The notes under the pieces were generated by a model that was not told the origin of the DNA, did not search any database, and worked only from the letters and a program-made list of their open reading frames with translations. Shown one piece after another: positions 46,490-56,990 of a DNA stretch of 64,000 nucleotides; within the stretch, counting starts at the first letter, position 1, and every line of letters starts with the position of its first letter. Source of the DNA: Adiantum capillus-veneris (taxonomy: Eukaryota; Streptophyta; Polypodiopsida; Polypodiales; Pteridaceae). Location: assembly GCA_014529385.2 (NCBI GenBank), contig CM043959.1, positions 61,765,753-61,829,752 of the forward strand, in the 5' to 3' direction. The position numbers were made by a program, and so were the translations under genes.

Positions 46490-46657
46490 ACAAGGGAAGC
46501 GCTACCCAAATTAGAAAGAAAAGATTGCTATTTTGGCAAAAACTCTAAAAAGGGCACGGTTCACACCTTAAAGCCCTCTTTTTAGGAGCCAAAAGTGAGA
46601 ACGCCTAGAGAGAGCGTGGAAGGGAGACCTCCTAGGCCACCTATGCTCTGATACCAA
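46490..46657 (-). other. iMet-type primer site and leader fragment at the inversion edge
   Basis: On the minus strand, TTCCTTGTCTTACATTGG leads into TGGTATCAGAGCATAG (46,656-46,641), an LTR end followed by a tRNA-iMet primer site. About 155 bp later the same CCCTTGTCTTACA recurs at 46,498-46,486, exactly at the break in element F. This looks like the 5' leader of a different LTR element caught at the junction. Its LTR is not delimited. Confidence 0.5.
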
Positions 46658-46852
46658 TGTAAGACAAGGAAAGCTAGATCTAGAGTTACATAAATGACTT
46701 ACATGAAACACCGGATGAATGCGAGAATGTGAAGGTAGTAATAATTTGTAGGGACAATCACCTACTCGCTTGAGTATTTTGAAAGGCCCACAATATCGGG
46801 GAGATAATTTAGGCGTCGGCCTAGTTTTCAGACTTTCTGAATGTTCTGGCAC
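46568..46852 (-). pseudogene. Element F integrase C-terminal domain
   Basis: LKTRPTPKLSPRYCGPFKIL and KRVGDCPYKLLLPSHSRIHP, then VFHVSHL: the GPF/Y module of gypsy integrase. Homology stops after HVSHL at about 46,690 where the sequence enters the LTR/primer-site fragment. A chromodomain, usual in this lineage after VFHVS, is not present here. Confidence 0.8.
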
Positions 46853-46967
46853 ACGTAAAAATACTTCCTCCCCTTCTTTGAAGGTAACTTGCCGACGTTT
46901 CTCATCAACGTACTTATTATACTGATCCTGTGCTTATCGGACATTGTGACGAGCAAGTTTTTTAGTA

Positions 46968-47800
46968 TATCCATGTGGTCTTGGAGAAAATTCTTAACCT
47001 GCTAGAGTTTTTCGGTTGCCAACTCCACCGTAATTGGTGACCTAGGTTGAAACCGGTACATGATCATGAAAGTACTAAAACCTATTGTGACATGCTTAGC
47101 ACTGTTGTAGGTAAACTCGAGAGTAGGTAAGTATTCTTCCAAGTCTGACTGCTTTTTGCTGACGTATGCTCTTAGCATATCCTCTAGCACCTGGTTAACC
47201 CGTTCCGTTTGACCATCCGTTTCTGGATGATCAGCTGTACTGAGGTTTAGTTGTGTACCCAATCATTTAAATACAACTCTCCAAAAGTGGATGTTTAAAT
47301 TGGGATCAGGGTCACTAACAATGTTACTTGGAAAACCCTAAAATTTGTATAGATTGTTCACAAATAACTTGGCTAATTCTGGTGTCTTAACCATTGATTT
47401 GTTCGGAATAAACTTACATAGTTTAGTCAACCTGTCTATGACCACCCATACTGAGTCATGACCTCATATAGTTGTTGATAAACCTACAATAAAATCCATA
47501 GAGATACTTTCCCATTTTCCATTGGGAATCTCCAAAGGATGTAAGAGTCCTCCTGCTTTCAGGCGCTCTGCCTTGTTAACTTGACATTTTTTGGCAGTGC
47601 AAGACATAAGCTTGAACAAAGCCATGTAGACCTAGCCAGTAAAACTGTCGTCCTACGAGAGCATAAGTTTTTCTAATCCCCGAGTGCCCTGCATTTGGAC
47701 TATCATGACATTCATAAAGAATTTTTCGTCGAATGTCTGTGTCCATCGGTACACAAACTCTCCCTTTGTGGAGTAGGTACCCATTGTCGATGGTAAAATG
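46968..47800 (-). pseudogene. Element F integrase core
   Basis: In broken frames from about 47,700: a zinc-binding remnant (CTAKKCQVNKAERLKAGG), IPNGKWESISMDFIVGLSTT (first catalytic Asp), SVWVVIDRLTKLCKFIPNKS and NIVSDPDPNF (second Asp). The open frame 47,262-47,002 follows: [20 protein letters not shown] (catalytic Glu) and [20 protein letters not shown]. The DDE residues survive but stops near 47,470, 47,340 and 47,265 interrupt it. Confidence 0.8.
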
Positions 47801-47806
47801 CTTCCA

Positions 47807-48724
47807 TCATTGTAGTTCATCACTTGATAAAGGAGAACTAGGTGTGGAGGTTAATTGTACACTACCGTCATTGGAGTGAGAAGGATCCCTCTTTTGAACA
47901 TGGCTCCACACTTTGGAATATGCTTCATCATGCTCATATTTTCCCTTGAGAGAATCTAAAAATTCACTACGAAGTTCCATGAACAAGAGCGAATTGATTT
48001 CTGGCATTCGACCTAGAGCGTCTACCACTACATTGTATCGGCCTTTGTGATACCTTAGCTTGGCATCATATTCCTGAAGGATCTCGGCCCACCTGGCTTT
48101 TTGACCCTTTAAATCTGTTTGTTGTGTAAACCATTTGATACTTTCATGGTCAAACACAATCTCAAACTGAGCACCATACGGATAATGCCACCATGTTTTT
48201 AAGGCAGACACTATTGCATAGAGTTTGCGTTCGTAAGCAGAATAGTTATGCTGAGATGCATCAAGCTTCTTACTTTCAAATGCAGTTGGCCGTCCGTCTT
48301 GTAACAGGACTGCTCCAATAGCACGATCACTGGCATCCATTTCCAAAACGAATGGTTTCAAAGGATCTCCAATAGCCAGTATAGGAGTTGTAGCTAATGC
48401 ATCCTTAAGCGTATCCAAACTGTGTTGTTGAGCGGATCCCCATTGAAAAGCTTTACCTTGGCCTTTTAGTTGATCCATCATAGGAACAACAATTTGAGCA
48501 TAGTTTTTAACGAACCTTCGGTAAAAACCTACAAATCCTAAAAATATCTGTAATTCTTCCAGACTTTTAGGAGGAGGCCATTTTCTGATGGTATCCACTT
48601 TAGATTGATCCATGTATAGGCCGTTAGCTGAAATAACATTCCCTAAATAATGAATTTCATCTTTGAGAAAATCACATTTAGATTCCTCTGTATTTAAATA
48701 CAGGTAAGTGAACATTGAGTTCAA
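47807..48724 (-). pseudogene. Element F RT thumb/connection and RNase H (305 codons open)
   Basis: An unusually well preserved frame: KCDFLKDEIHYLGNVISANG, LQIFLGFVGFYRRFVKNYAQ (connection), then RNase H: PFVLEMDASDRAIGAVLLQD (first catalytic Asp), NYSAYERKLYAIVSALKTWW (Glu) and QFEIVFDHESIKWFTQQTDL (Asp), followed by YHKGRYNVVVDALGR, the last motif. No active-site change is visible in RNase H. It would act in cDNA synthesis. Confidence 0.88.
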
Positions 48725-50190
48725 TCACCAGGTACGCATCTATTGATTTGGTGTTATTCCAGTTTTTAGTATGCATTGCTTGATTTTTTCAAAACATTTA
48801 AATACGCTTGAATATTTTAGGGCCATGCCAAGGGCATGTCAAAACACGTATGTTGGGCAGTAGAGTCCAATGTACAATTATGCTATTATGAATCCACTTG
48901 TAGGATTCTATTTGGCACATGTTGTCACATGAGATACAACATGGTCTAGGGATTCAAGGAGTTCCATTTAGCCAGTGTGGAGCAATGAATGAGGGTCCCT
49001 CTCACTCTTGTCGCAGAGTTTTTAGAGTTACCTCCACACACAAGTACATCTTGTACTTGACGGATGTTCTTTTTTATACATCCTCACATGAGACATATTC
49101 CACATGTGGAGAATATGAGTCTTTGAACTGACACTGGCGCCATTATTTCAATTATGTGTCACAACAAAGTCCAACTAGGTGCTGGTCAAATCTGTTTTCT
49201 ATACTATTTTCAGCATGATGTATCAGGAGCAATTTCAGTGGCTAGAAATTGTCGGATACTTAGAATGACTTGTTCACGTACAAGTACTACTAAACAACAT
49301 TACAGATGGTTGTTTATACATATAGCAAGGCTCTAAGTTTTAATGAAAAAGTTTCATTGTTTGTACCTAGAGGTGATCACTGTTTCACCTTCTATTATGG
49401 TTCAGACGTTTCAGCAAGGCTTGCAAAGATTGCAACTGAATTCCTTTTACTGTGTGCTAGGCGCATCACATTTTCCATAAGTATTGGCAAGAATTACCAC
49501 GGATATATAGGTTCCGATCTGTTTTTTGCTAAATGCATGCACACTAGGTGTTATGGGCCCTAGTGTTTAGCAAAGGTTGATTTGGAACAGCATGCATATT
49601 CCTCAAGTTGTTGCTTATGAAGCATTTTGCACTCTGTGCAATATCTCTAGGAGATTACTTTTGGGTCTACTAATCACCAATAGAGTTCATGGCTCGGTTT
49701 GAGTGTTTGTGGATTTTTCAAGTTAAACACGATGGTTATTTTGGACATTGTTGATTCCTCAACAATGTTACACGATATTTTGATTCCCATTTACCAGTCA
49801 TTTGGGACGACTGTCTGTAAACCGTGAGAAAAACACACCTCGGTATTGTCAGTTATCCAGGGGATAGGCAGATTACAAAGAGTAATCTTGTGTTAAAGGA
49901 TATGCAAAGTGCGTACGTTAGCACCAAGTGATCCAATCAGTAAGCATTTGTTGCTCTACTTTGAGTTTGCTTAACATAGGTTAAAGCATGTTTGCGACTA
50001 GGTAAAATCAAGTTCTCAACCTTGAACACTAGTGATGCCACGTGGGGTTGTTATTGCTGAAATTGGAAAACAAGTCAAGGACTTAAACTTGGATGATGAG
50101 TATGTTAGCAAGTTACTTTCATGGAAAGTGAAAAAAGGTACTCTTTAGGGTACATCTTTGTGTGATAACTCGTTTTGAATACTCATGTGT
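48725..50190. other. No gene recognised; likely decayed retroelement interior
   Basis: Several plus-strand open stretches (KYILYLTDVLFYTSSHETYS near 49,050) have no family I recognise. It sits between element F and a gypsy C-terminal remnant at 50.2-50.4 kb, so decayed element interior is likely. Confidence 0.35.
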
Positions 50191-50426
50191 GTTCTAAATG
50201 GAGTCTACACACAATGATAGGATAGGAAACGGTAACACAAGCTGGTTGCAAATGGAAAACAATGTGGAAAATCAAGATGTTACTCTTGGTTTCATTGAAC
50301 CTCCTGCGGAACCGTGTTCTGGTCAACCAAACAGCTGGATCCATGAAGTGTGCCACTTGGGAAAACATTAGTGTTCTTAAGAAGAAGTTCCCCACTTTTG
50401 TTTTCGAGGAAGAAAACTCTTCTTAA
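50190..50426 (+). pseudogene. Gypsy Pol C-terminal end (ATWE motif)
   Basis: In the frame ending at 50,426: CATWENISVLKKKFPTFVFE, then EENSS and stop. An E-A-T-W-E-D/N motif followed by LK..FP.F..E is the typical end of gypsy Pol polyproteins, after the chromodomain. A purine tract and LTR start follow at once, as expected. Confidence 0.65.
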
Positions 50427-50487
50427 GGGGGGAGTAATGTCAAGACACAAGCAAGGCCGGACTAGACAAGGGCAGGGCAGGGCCGGG
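50427..50487 (+). repeat. Polypurine tract and start of an LTR
   Basis: AAGGGGGGAGTAA precedes TGTCAAGACACAAGCAAGGC at 50,438. The LTR is G/C-rich (GGGCAGGGCAGGGCCGGGC) and runs only about 50 bp before switching to inverted A-family LTR sequence at about 50,488. Confidence 0.7.
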
Positions 50488-50918
50488 CTAGACTCGACTT
50501 TTTTCAATAATGCATCCCGCCACCACGTGGAGTATTCCCAATAAATGGTCCTCATGATGACCTTTTACATAATTATCATAAGAAAACACCCACTTCGTTC
50601 TCCGCGTGCAAGTAGTGACCCCATTCGCCCTCTTGACGCCACTAGATGCCATCTGACGCACCTTCTTACCTCATGTCGTCGGCCCGCGGATAGCTCCCTC
50701 GAGAAGTTTTACGCGCTACCAACTCCTCCTTATTGTAGAAAAAACACAATGGTACTAGTAATAGTGAAAATCGATGCACTATGTACACCCTGTCCTACAT
50801 GTACACATGTGGGCCCCACGTAACCACCTGGCTCTGAAAAATGGGCAATTCTTTATTTGATGCACCATGCATGTATATGTACATATGCACAATCCCTTGC
50901 TCCAAAAAACTCCTGACA
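50488..50918 (-). repeat. A-family LTR fragment (A3)
   Basis: Minus strand TGTCAGGAGTTTTTTGGAGC at 50,918 down to GCATTATTGAAAAAAGTCGA; covers the first 430 bp of the 1.1-kb LTR. The right edge is exact and is followed by ACGTG. The left edge joins another LTR start. Confidence 0.88.
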
Positions 50919-50923
50919 ACGTG

Positions 50924-52140
50924 ATCATGATTGTGTGATAACATTAATAACTCTAGTAATTACACAAGAAAAACACGTGATCTTGTTAATTGATATATAA
51001 CATGACTTTGATGATGCCCTGCAAAAACCCTAGAGCCGGTTAGCTTGCTGGGTAAAATAATATTCCTTGCAGGGCCCACCGAGTTTTTTTATTTTCCTGA
51101 GGGGCCCATCGAGAAAAAGTCAATGCCTGACGGGCCCGTCGAGGAAAAAAAATCTAGCTGGTGTAATTATATAAAGTAAGGAGCATGCTTACAATTGTGC
51201 TTTGACTACGAAAATCCCTGGGGAGTGTATCCTAGTGCTGAGTATTTTCATCTTCTTGTGAATTGACATAAGGTTACAGAGTCAAAGGTCCTTTTTTTGG
51301 GCTGAACGTGATTCTTAATTCGATAACCACTTTTAAAAACATTTAATTCCTTTACCGAACATAAAGGTACAAAACCAAAACAACAAAAAACTGGAGAGTC
51401 ATGCTCATTGCAATGAAGGCTGTTATTTGTTTTAGAAGATGAACATATGCAAATGACGAGTCGATAAGGGTTGGATGTCTTGTACTTGTGTATTGGGCAT
51501 ATAAAGATCCTTGAAGTCTTGCATTTTTCACCATCATACATTTGAGTTGATATACATTGTCATTGCACAATATAAGATCTATAATCCTTAATTATATGAA
51601 AATAGCTTTTATATATTGAATTGGTTGCATAAGGGGGCTATAATCCTTGATTGGGTACAAGTAGTCCTCAATTGTGTGATTTGAAGATTTCTTTGCCTTA
51701 TTTCATGCATTGGTTATAGAGAGTGCATCATGCATTATGGAAGCTTATTAGTGTATGACATGACCAATCATAGATTTTATTGCTTTTGTGTGTTCTTTGC
51801 AAACAACTGACATCGTTCAGTTTAGAAGTTGATTATTCTTTGTAGCATTTGAAATTAGATGTTCCTTTCTGTTGTCAAATCAAAGAGGACATATAAATAA
51901 TCATCATAATAATAAATGCATTGAGAAATCCAAATTGTTATATCTTTTATGTTGTGCAGAGAGTGCATTGCAATGTGTATGTTTGCTCACAACATAGGTG
52001 ATCAATATGTGGATTGACTAGCGTGCATTGCAAATCTCATATCGTGAAGATTTGATTACTTTCTTAGTGAATGGAAAATTTGATATATATTGAAAAGAGG
52101 AAAACTGTTTTAAAAATTGAACATCTAGCTGTTTTGTCTT
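50924..52140. other. No gene recognised
   Basis: A/T-rich. A short repeat GGGCCCA(C/T)CGAG occurs three times at about 51,073, 51,102 and 51,131. No domain was recognised on either strand. Confidence 0.4.
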
Positions 52141-54330
52141 CAATTTTAATTTAAAATCAATGGTGAAAAATGTCGGCACAACTGATATGAAGAAGCCAAA
52201 GAATAAACAAGCTCCTCGCAAAGAGTGGGATTATACTCACAACATATGCGGTTGATATATGGAGTGGCAAAGTAAATTTTGCTTCACAACAAAATCAAAC
52301 AGTGCACCACGTATTAAGGATCATTTTCTGGGTAGCATTAAAAAGAGTTGTAATAAATGTGAACATTCTCAGGCACTTGCAATTGCAAAACGTTTGAGAG
52401 AAGAGCTCACCAAAACAGGTGGTAAGAGACAGCAGATATCTAGCTCTGTTATGGATGCAAGTCAAGAGAAATCAGCCAAATATGACTCTGCTCATCCTAT
52501 GGTGGCAACAACTAACCTTGGAGAACAGCCTGCACCAGGGAGAGGAAATGTCAAGCAGTATTCCTATTAAGCGTCACAATGAAGGTGACCTGGTCAAATG
52601 CATCAAAAATCATTGCATCAAAGCTTTCAGATACAGTCTCTAGAAGAAGCACAAATTGCACTCGCCTTGGAAGTGATTTAGTCATGGTAAAAAGCAATCA
52701 TTGGAAGGTCGCTTGGAAGAAAATCGATGAGTCTGGCCCAGGATTTTCAGCTCCCTCTTATCACACAATTCAAAATGTTCTCTTGGACAAATGTTACATT
52801 GAAGTTTAAGAGCATGTTGGCAAAATAATTCTTGGAAATATTTTGCTTTCATGATGCACAATTATGAGTAATGATTGGTCAAATGTTCAAAGAAGACCAC
52901 TAATCAATGTAATGTTGGTTTTTCCAAGGAGAGAAACGTTCATAAAGGCGATTGACAGTTCTGGTGCAATTAAAACTGGCAAATACATTCCTGAGGTCTT
53001 GATTAATGTAATTAAAGAAATTGGTGTTGAACATGTCGTTCAAGTAGTCATAGACAACGCAAAGAATTGTAAAAATGCTAGTAAATTAATAAAGAAGTTC
53101 TTTCCACACATTTTTTTCAATGGTTGTAATATGCATAGCTTAAACTCGGTGCTGAAGGATTGGTACACTAGTGAAGAAACTAGTGGGTTTGCCAAAATAA
53201 TTGACACAGTGCGTCAAGTTGTGAAATTTATCTTGAAACAATAAAGAGTGCTCGGTTTTTACATAATGTGCATGTTAGTGATGTTGAAACTTTCTACTGA
53301 AACTCAATTTTGCACGCATTTTTATACATTGGAATCACTTCTCCGCAATAGGTGTGTTGTGATTGACACTTTCAATTGCACGGCATTTGATGAATGGCAG
53401 CTTGAGAAAAAAGAGAAAATGAAATAGAAAATTACATGTCTACATGGAAACATAAACAAGACTGCTTGGTGGAGGAGTCTAATGGATGCATACCATGTAA
53501 TGATGCCCGTTATGTTCACAATTTGCAACCTTAATCAAAAGGCGCCAAATATGGGCAAAGTATAGATGACATGGTGGTCAGTCAAGCAGAGTTTTGAAAA
53601 TCCCAAGGACCGAAAGAGTCTCTAGTGGAGAGAAGTGGTGAGTACCATTCTCTGGCAAACAGTGAAGAATTTTGGCCAAGTAGTTTCATGGAAGATGGAA
53701 GAGCACTCATAGTCCACTCCATAGTGTGGCTTACATGCTTGATCCAAAGTATTGGAATTTAAATCTGATGTCCAATACAAAGGTGTTCAACGATTTGTAT
53801 CACATGTCAACAGGTTCTACTCCAATGTTCAGTACCAAATTGATTGTATCAAAGAAATGAGTACATTTAGATTAAAAGAAGGTCCTTTTGCAAATAATTT
53901 TGTACAGTCAATGGCAAAAGAGAAACCTGCATGGAAGTGGTGGATGATGAATGACACAATGTGAAAAAAACTCAATTTCAGAGAGAACTTGGAGTATGTA
54001 CAAGTATGTTCTTAGCACTATTCGAACAGACTATAAGCAGACAAAGCGGAAAAATTAGTGCATATGTTTTGCAACCAAAAGATATTGCATCATATCAAAA
54101 GTGTTGGCTACAATGAGGAAATGCCGACATAGTTGTATGATTGTCAGAATTAAACAAAGACAGAGAAGAGTTCAATGTTGGTGTATCTCAATACATTATA
54201 GACGAAATAAAAGAGAATTTGGTAATACATGTGGAAGTTGAACTACAAGGAGACCCACAACACTTGGACTTAGAACCAGATAATAACTTCACAGATTCAA
54301 TATAGCTTGAGACTCCAGAGTAGAATGAAG
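52141..54330 (+). pseudogene. hAT-type transposase (DUF659), decayed
   Basis: Would catalyse cut-and-paste transposition. N-terminal part (KNKQAPRKEWDYTHNICG near 52,190; IKDHFLGSIKKSCNKCEHSQ near 52,310) resembles a BED-type zinc finger region. DUF659 core: GPGFSAPSYHTIQNVLLDKC at about 52,736, then CTIMSNDWSNVQRRPLINVM, VEHVVQVVIDNAKNCKNASK and FNGCNMHSLNSVLKDWYTSE up to 53,244. Later pieces: THFYTLESLLRNRCVVIDTF (53,319) and ILWQTVKNFGQVVSW (53,650). At least five stops or shifts. The hATC dimerisation domain is poorly conserved and no terminal repeats were found. Confidence 0.82.
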
Positions 54331-54927
54331 ATTGTGACAAAAACCATTATGAAAGAGCTTGTATTCAATGTATTTTGATCATATACAATGCTTCATATTT
54401 GCGATTATACATAGTTTGTCGATCTTAATTGTTATGCTAAAAAATAGCATCTTGGTCACTAAACAGATTTCTAATTGTGCTAGGGGTATCTTGGCGGGCT
54501 TGCTTGAATTTATACTCATTTTCCATGCCAAACATAACATATATTCTTTGTGGAATATCTTCTGAATAGATGGCGCATTAGCTACTATTTTGCATTAAAC
54601 AAATAAGATAGCCAAAGTGATAATAATGACCACATGTCAATGTATAGTATCCAGTTCATGCATCAAAATTCTTATAGAAACTAGACATTGGGTAGATGAA
54701 GATGCATCCAAAGTAGATGAGGGGACCAAATCTAGATGTAAGACAAGGTGAGTGATGTGTGTCCCTTGTACAGGTGGAGAATTCTCACTCATTGTGTAAA
54801 ATTTTGAACTTCTTGGCTTAAGCGGTGAATACTTTTCTCCATCCTGACCTATGAGGGTTGGGGTGTTTAGGTGGCTATAGAAAGCAGTGTTATTTTTTAA
54901 TCTTTCTCTGCCAATTATGTTGTGTAA
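54331..54927. other. No gene recognised
   Basis: Flank of the hAT pseudogene and of the nested short-LTR units. No domain or repeat partner identified. Confidence 0.4.
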
Positions 54928-54932
54928 ATATC
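54928..54932 (+). other. Target duplication ATATC, left copy
   Basis: ATATC here is repeated at 61,575-61,579 immediately outside the right end of the outer unit. Confidence 0.8.
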
Positions 54933-54989
54933 TGTTGAGCTTATATGTGAAGCCATATATTGAGTAGCTTCACATATAACAGCTCAACA
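54933..54989. repeat. S-out left tip, 57-bp near-palindrome
   Basis: TGTTGAGCTTATATGTGAAG followed by CCATATATTGAGTAGCTTCA and CATATAACAGCTCAACA. The two halves pair around the loop ATATATTGAGTA. It consists of the first about 42 bases of the 134-bp LTR joined to the inverse of its own first 20. The right tip has the same architecture. Confidence 0.85.
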
Positions 54990-55095
54990 CCCCCGCTCAA
55001 ATAGGGGTCCCTAACTGTGGATGAAAAAACCCTTGGGGGATCAAGGGAAAACCTACAGCTCTATATATACCCATTGTTATATGATAAAAAACATT

Positions 55096-55100
55096 GAATA
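55096..55100 (+). other. Target duplication GAATA, left copy
   Basis: GAATA is repeated at 58,186-58,190. Removing 55,101-58,190 makes the host sequence continuous (minus strand TATTC then AATG...), matching TATATTCAATG at 61,409-61,419. Confidence 0.85.
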
Positions 55101-55234
55101 TGTTGAGCTTATATGTGAAGCTACTCAATATATGGATTCTCTATATATGGCACCCAGGTCCCCTCTATATATACATCATCTCATGTGTGTATTCTACACA
55201 CTTTGGGGTTCTACTTCTGTGCTCTCTCCAAACA
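55101..55234 (+). repeat. S-in 5' LTR (134 bp)
   Basis: TGTTGAGCTTATATGTGAAG to GTGCTCTCTCCAAACA. Two TATATAT boxes lie at about 55,142 and 55,163. The short LTR must hold promoter and polyadenylation signal; no canonical AATAAA is seen. Confidence 0.9.
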
Positions 55235-55248
55235 TGGTATCAGAGCAG
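55235..55248 (+). other. tRNA-iMet primer binding site
   Basis: TGGTATCAGAGCAG directly abuts the LTR end. TGGTATCAGAGC is complementary to the 3' end of plant initiator methionine tRNA, the usual primer of copia elements and TRIMs. Confidence 0.92.
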
Positions 55249-55254
55249 TACGTT

Positions 55255-56340
55255 TTTGTTTTTGATTTTCCTTCAGATAAAAATCGATTTTGCAGAAACT
55301 ACCTGCTCAAGGGATCGGAATCGATGTGGTCTACAACTTTGCAGAAGGAAGTTTTTTCAAATTCTGCACCGATTTTGAGTTATCGTTCACGGACTGCGTA
55401 CATACCTGAAAAACAGCTTTCGCGTTTTTTTTTAAATTTCTGTGCTAATTGGAAACGATTTTGCAGAAACTACCCGCTAGAGAGACCGGAATTGATGTGG
55501 TCTACAACTTTGCAGAAAGAAGTTTTTTCAAATTCTGCACCGATTTTGAGTTATCGTTCGCGGACTGCGTACATACCTGAAAAGCAACTTCCGCTTTTTG
55601 TTTTTGATTTTTGTGCTAATTGGAAACGATTTTGCAGAAACTAACCTATGGAAAGACCGGTCCATAACTTTGCAGAAGGAAGTGTTTTCAAATTCTGCAC
55701 GGATTTTGAGTTATCGTTCGCGGACTGCGTATATACCTGAAAAGCAACTTTTGCTTTTTGTTTTTTGATTTTTCTGCTAATTGAAAACGATTTTGCAGAA
55801 ACTACCCGCACAAGAGACCGGAATCGATGTGGTCTACAACTTTGCAGATGGAAGTATTTTCAAATTCTGCACCGATTTTGAGTTATCGTTCGCGGACTGC
55901 GTACATACCTGAAAAGCAATTTTCGTTTTTTGTTTTTGATTTTTCTGCTTGTTAAAAACGATTTTGCAGAAACTACCCTCCTAAGAGACCAGAATCGATG
56001 TGGTCTACAACTTTGCAGAAGAAAGTGTTTTCAAATTCTGCACCAATTTTGAGTTATCGTTCGCGGACTGCGTACATACCTAAAAAGAAATTTCCGTTTT
56101 TTGTTTTTTATTTTTCTGCTTATTGAAAACGATTTTGCAGAAACTACCCGCGTGAGAGACCGGAATCGATGTGTTCTACAACTTTGCAGAAGAAACTACC
56201 CACGATGGGGATTGGAATCGATGTGGTCTATAACTTTGCAGAAGAAAGTTTCTCTAAATTCTGCACCGATTTTGGGTTATCGTCTCGGACTGCGAATATG
56301 TTTGAAAATCAAAATTTTACTTTTTGCTTTTGATTTTTCT
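55255..56340 (+). repeat. 171-bp tandem array (about six units)
   Basis: CGATTTTGCAGAAAC recurs at 55,285, 55,456, 55,627, 55,788, 55,959 and 56,130, i.e. steps of 171, 171, 161, 171 and 171. Each unit also has GTGGTCTACAACTTTGCAGA and GAGTTATCGTTCGCGGACTG. 171 is a multiple of three, so the first three units are open in one frame with a repeated peptide (ILSYRSRTAYIPEK). A shortened unit follows at about 56,190. No known protein family. Confidence 0.9.
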
Positions 56341-56599
56341 CATAATTGAAAACTTCTCAATTATATTTTTCTTCATCAATCATATATTTGTTACTGACGT
56401 AACTTTGCTGCAGAAGCCAGTTACACATCGTTCCGATTCAGTCGAGCCGTTGATGATCGTCCAACTTCTATCGAGCTACTGTTGGTACATGATCTTTTGT
56501 TATATGATATACTCGTTCATTGATTCTCGTATAATTATTCTTTTAGAGATATAGTTTACGTCGTTTTATTGATAATTTCTCATTGATACCATAGTGATT

Positions 56600-56990
56600 T
56601 TGATGGTACCATGATGATGTTTTGTTAATACTTTGGTCATGGTGATTTTCGTTGATACCATGATGATATGTCATTGATACCATGGTTATTCTCGGTGGTG
56701 CCATGATGATATTTCATTGATACCATGGTTATTCTCGGTGATGCCATGATGATGTTTCGTTGATACCATGGTTATTCTCGGTGATGCCATGATGTTGTTT
56801 CGTTGATACCATGGTTATTCTCGGTGATACCATGATATTGTTTCGTTGATACCATGGTTATTCTCGGTGATGCCATGATGATGTTTCGTTGATACCATGG
56901 TTATTCTCGGTGATGCCATGATATTGTTTCGTTGATACAATGATTATTCTCGGTGATATCATGATGCTTTTCGTTGATACCATGATCATT
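56600..56990 (+). repeat. 43-bp tandem array (about eight units)
   Basis: GGTTATTCTCGG occurs at 42-43 bp steps from 56,685 to 56,942. Unit: GTTGATACCATGGTTATTCT then CGGTGATGCCATGATGATGT and TTC. A less regular run precedes it from about 56,560. Inverted and direct copies of the array lie at about 58,800-59,075 and 60,290-60,760. Confidence 0.9.

Larger units (their letters stand above)
46568..48724 (-). mobile_element. Element F, inverted right half (RT end, RNase H, integrase)
   Basis: Continues the pol order of element F on the opposite strand, starting a few codons after the point where the plus half ends. The join of plus-strand RT head to the tail of inverted integrase shows an inversion of about 2.2 kb, or two converging partial copies. 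Confidence 0.8.

Noticed and set aside
46600-46660. Cassandra-type TRIM carrying 5S rRNA sequence (GGGAGACCTCCTAGG resembles a 5S promoter box)
   Set aside because: The other 5S promoter boxes are absent, and only an LTR end and primer site can be supported.
55255-56340. 171-bp period as a centromeric satellite like primate alpha satellite
   Set aside because: The shared length is coincidence; the array is bounded by LTRs and a primer site and there is no long satellite block.
56640-56990. CRISPR-like array (43-bp regular repeats)
   Set aside because: No unique spacers; units are contiguous tandem repeats inside a plant retroelement.
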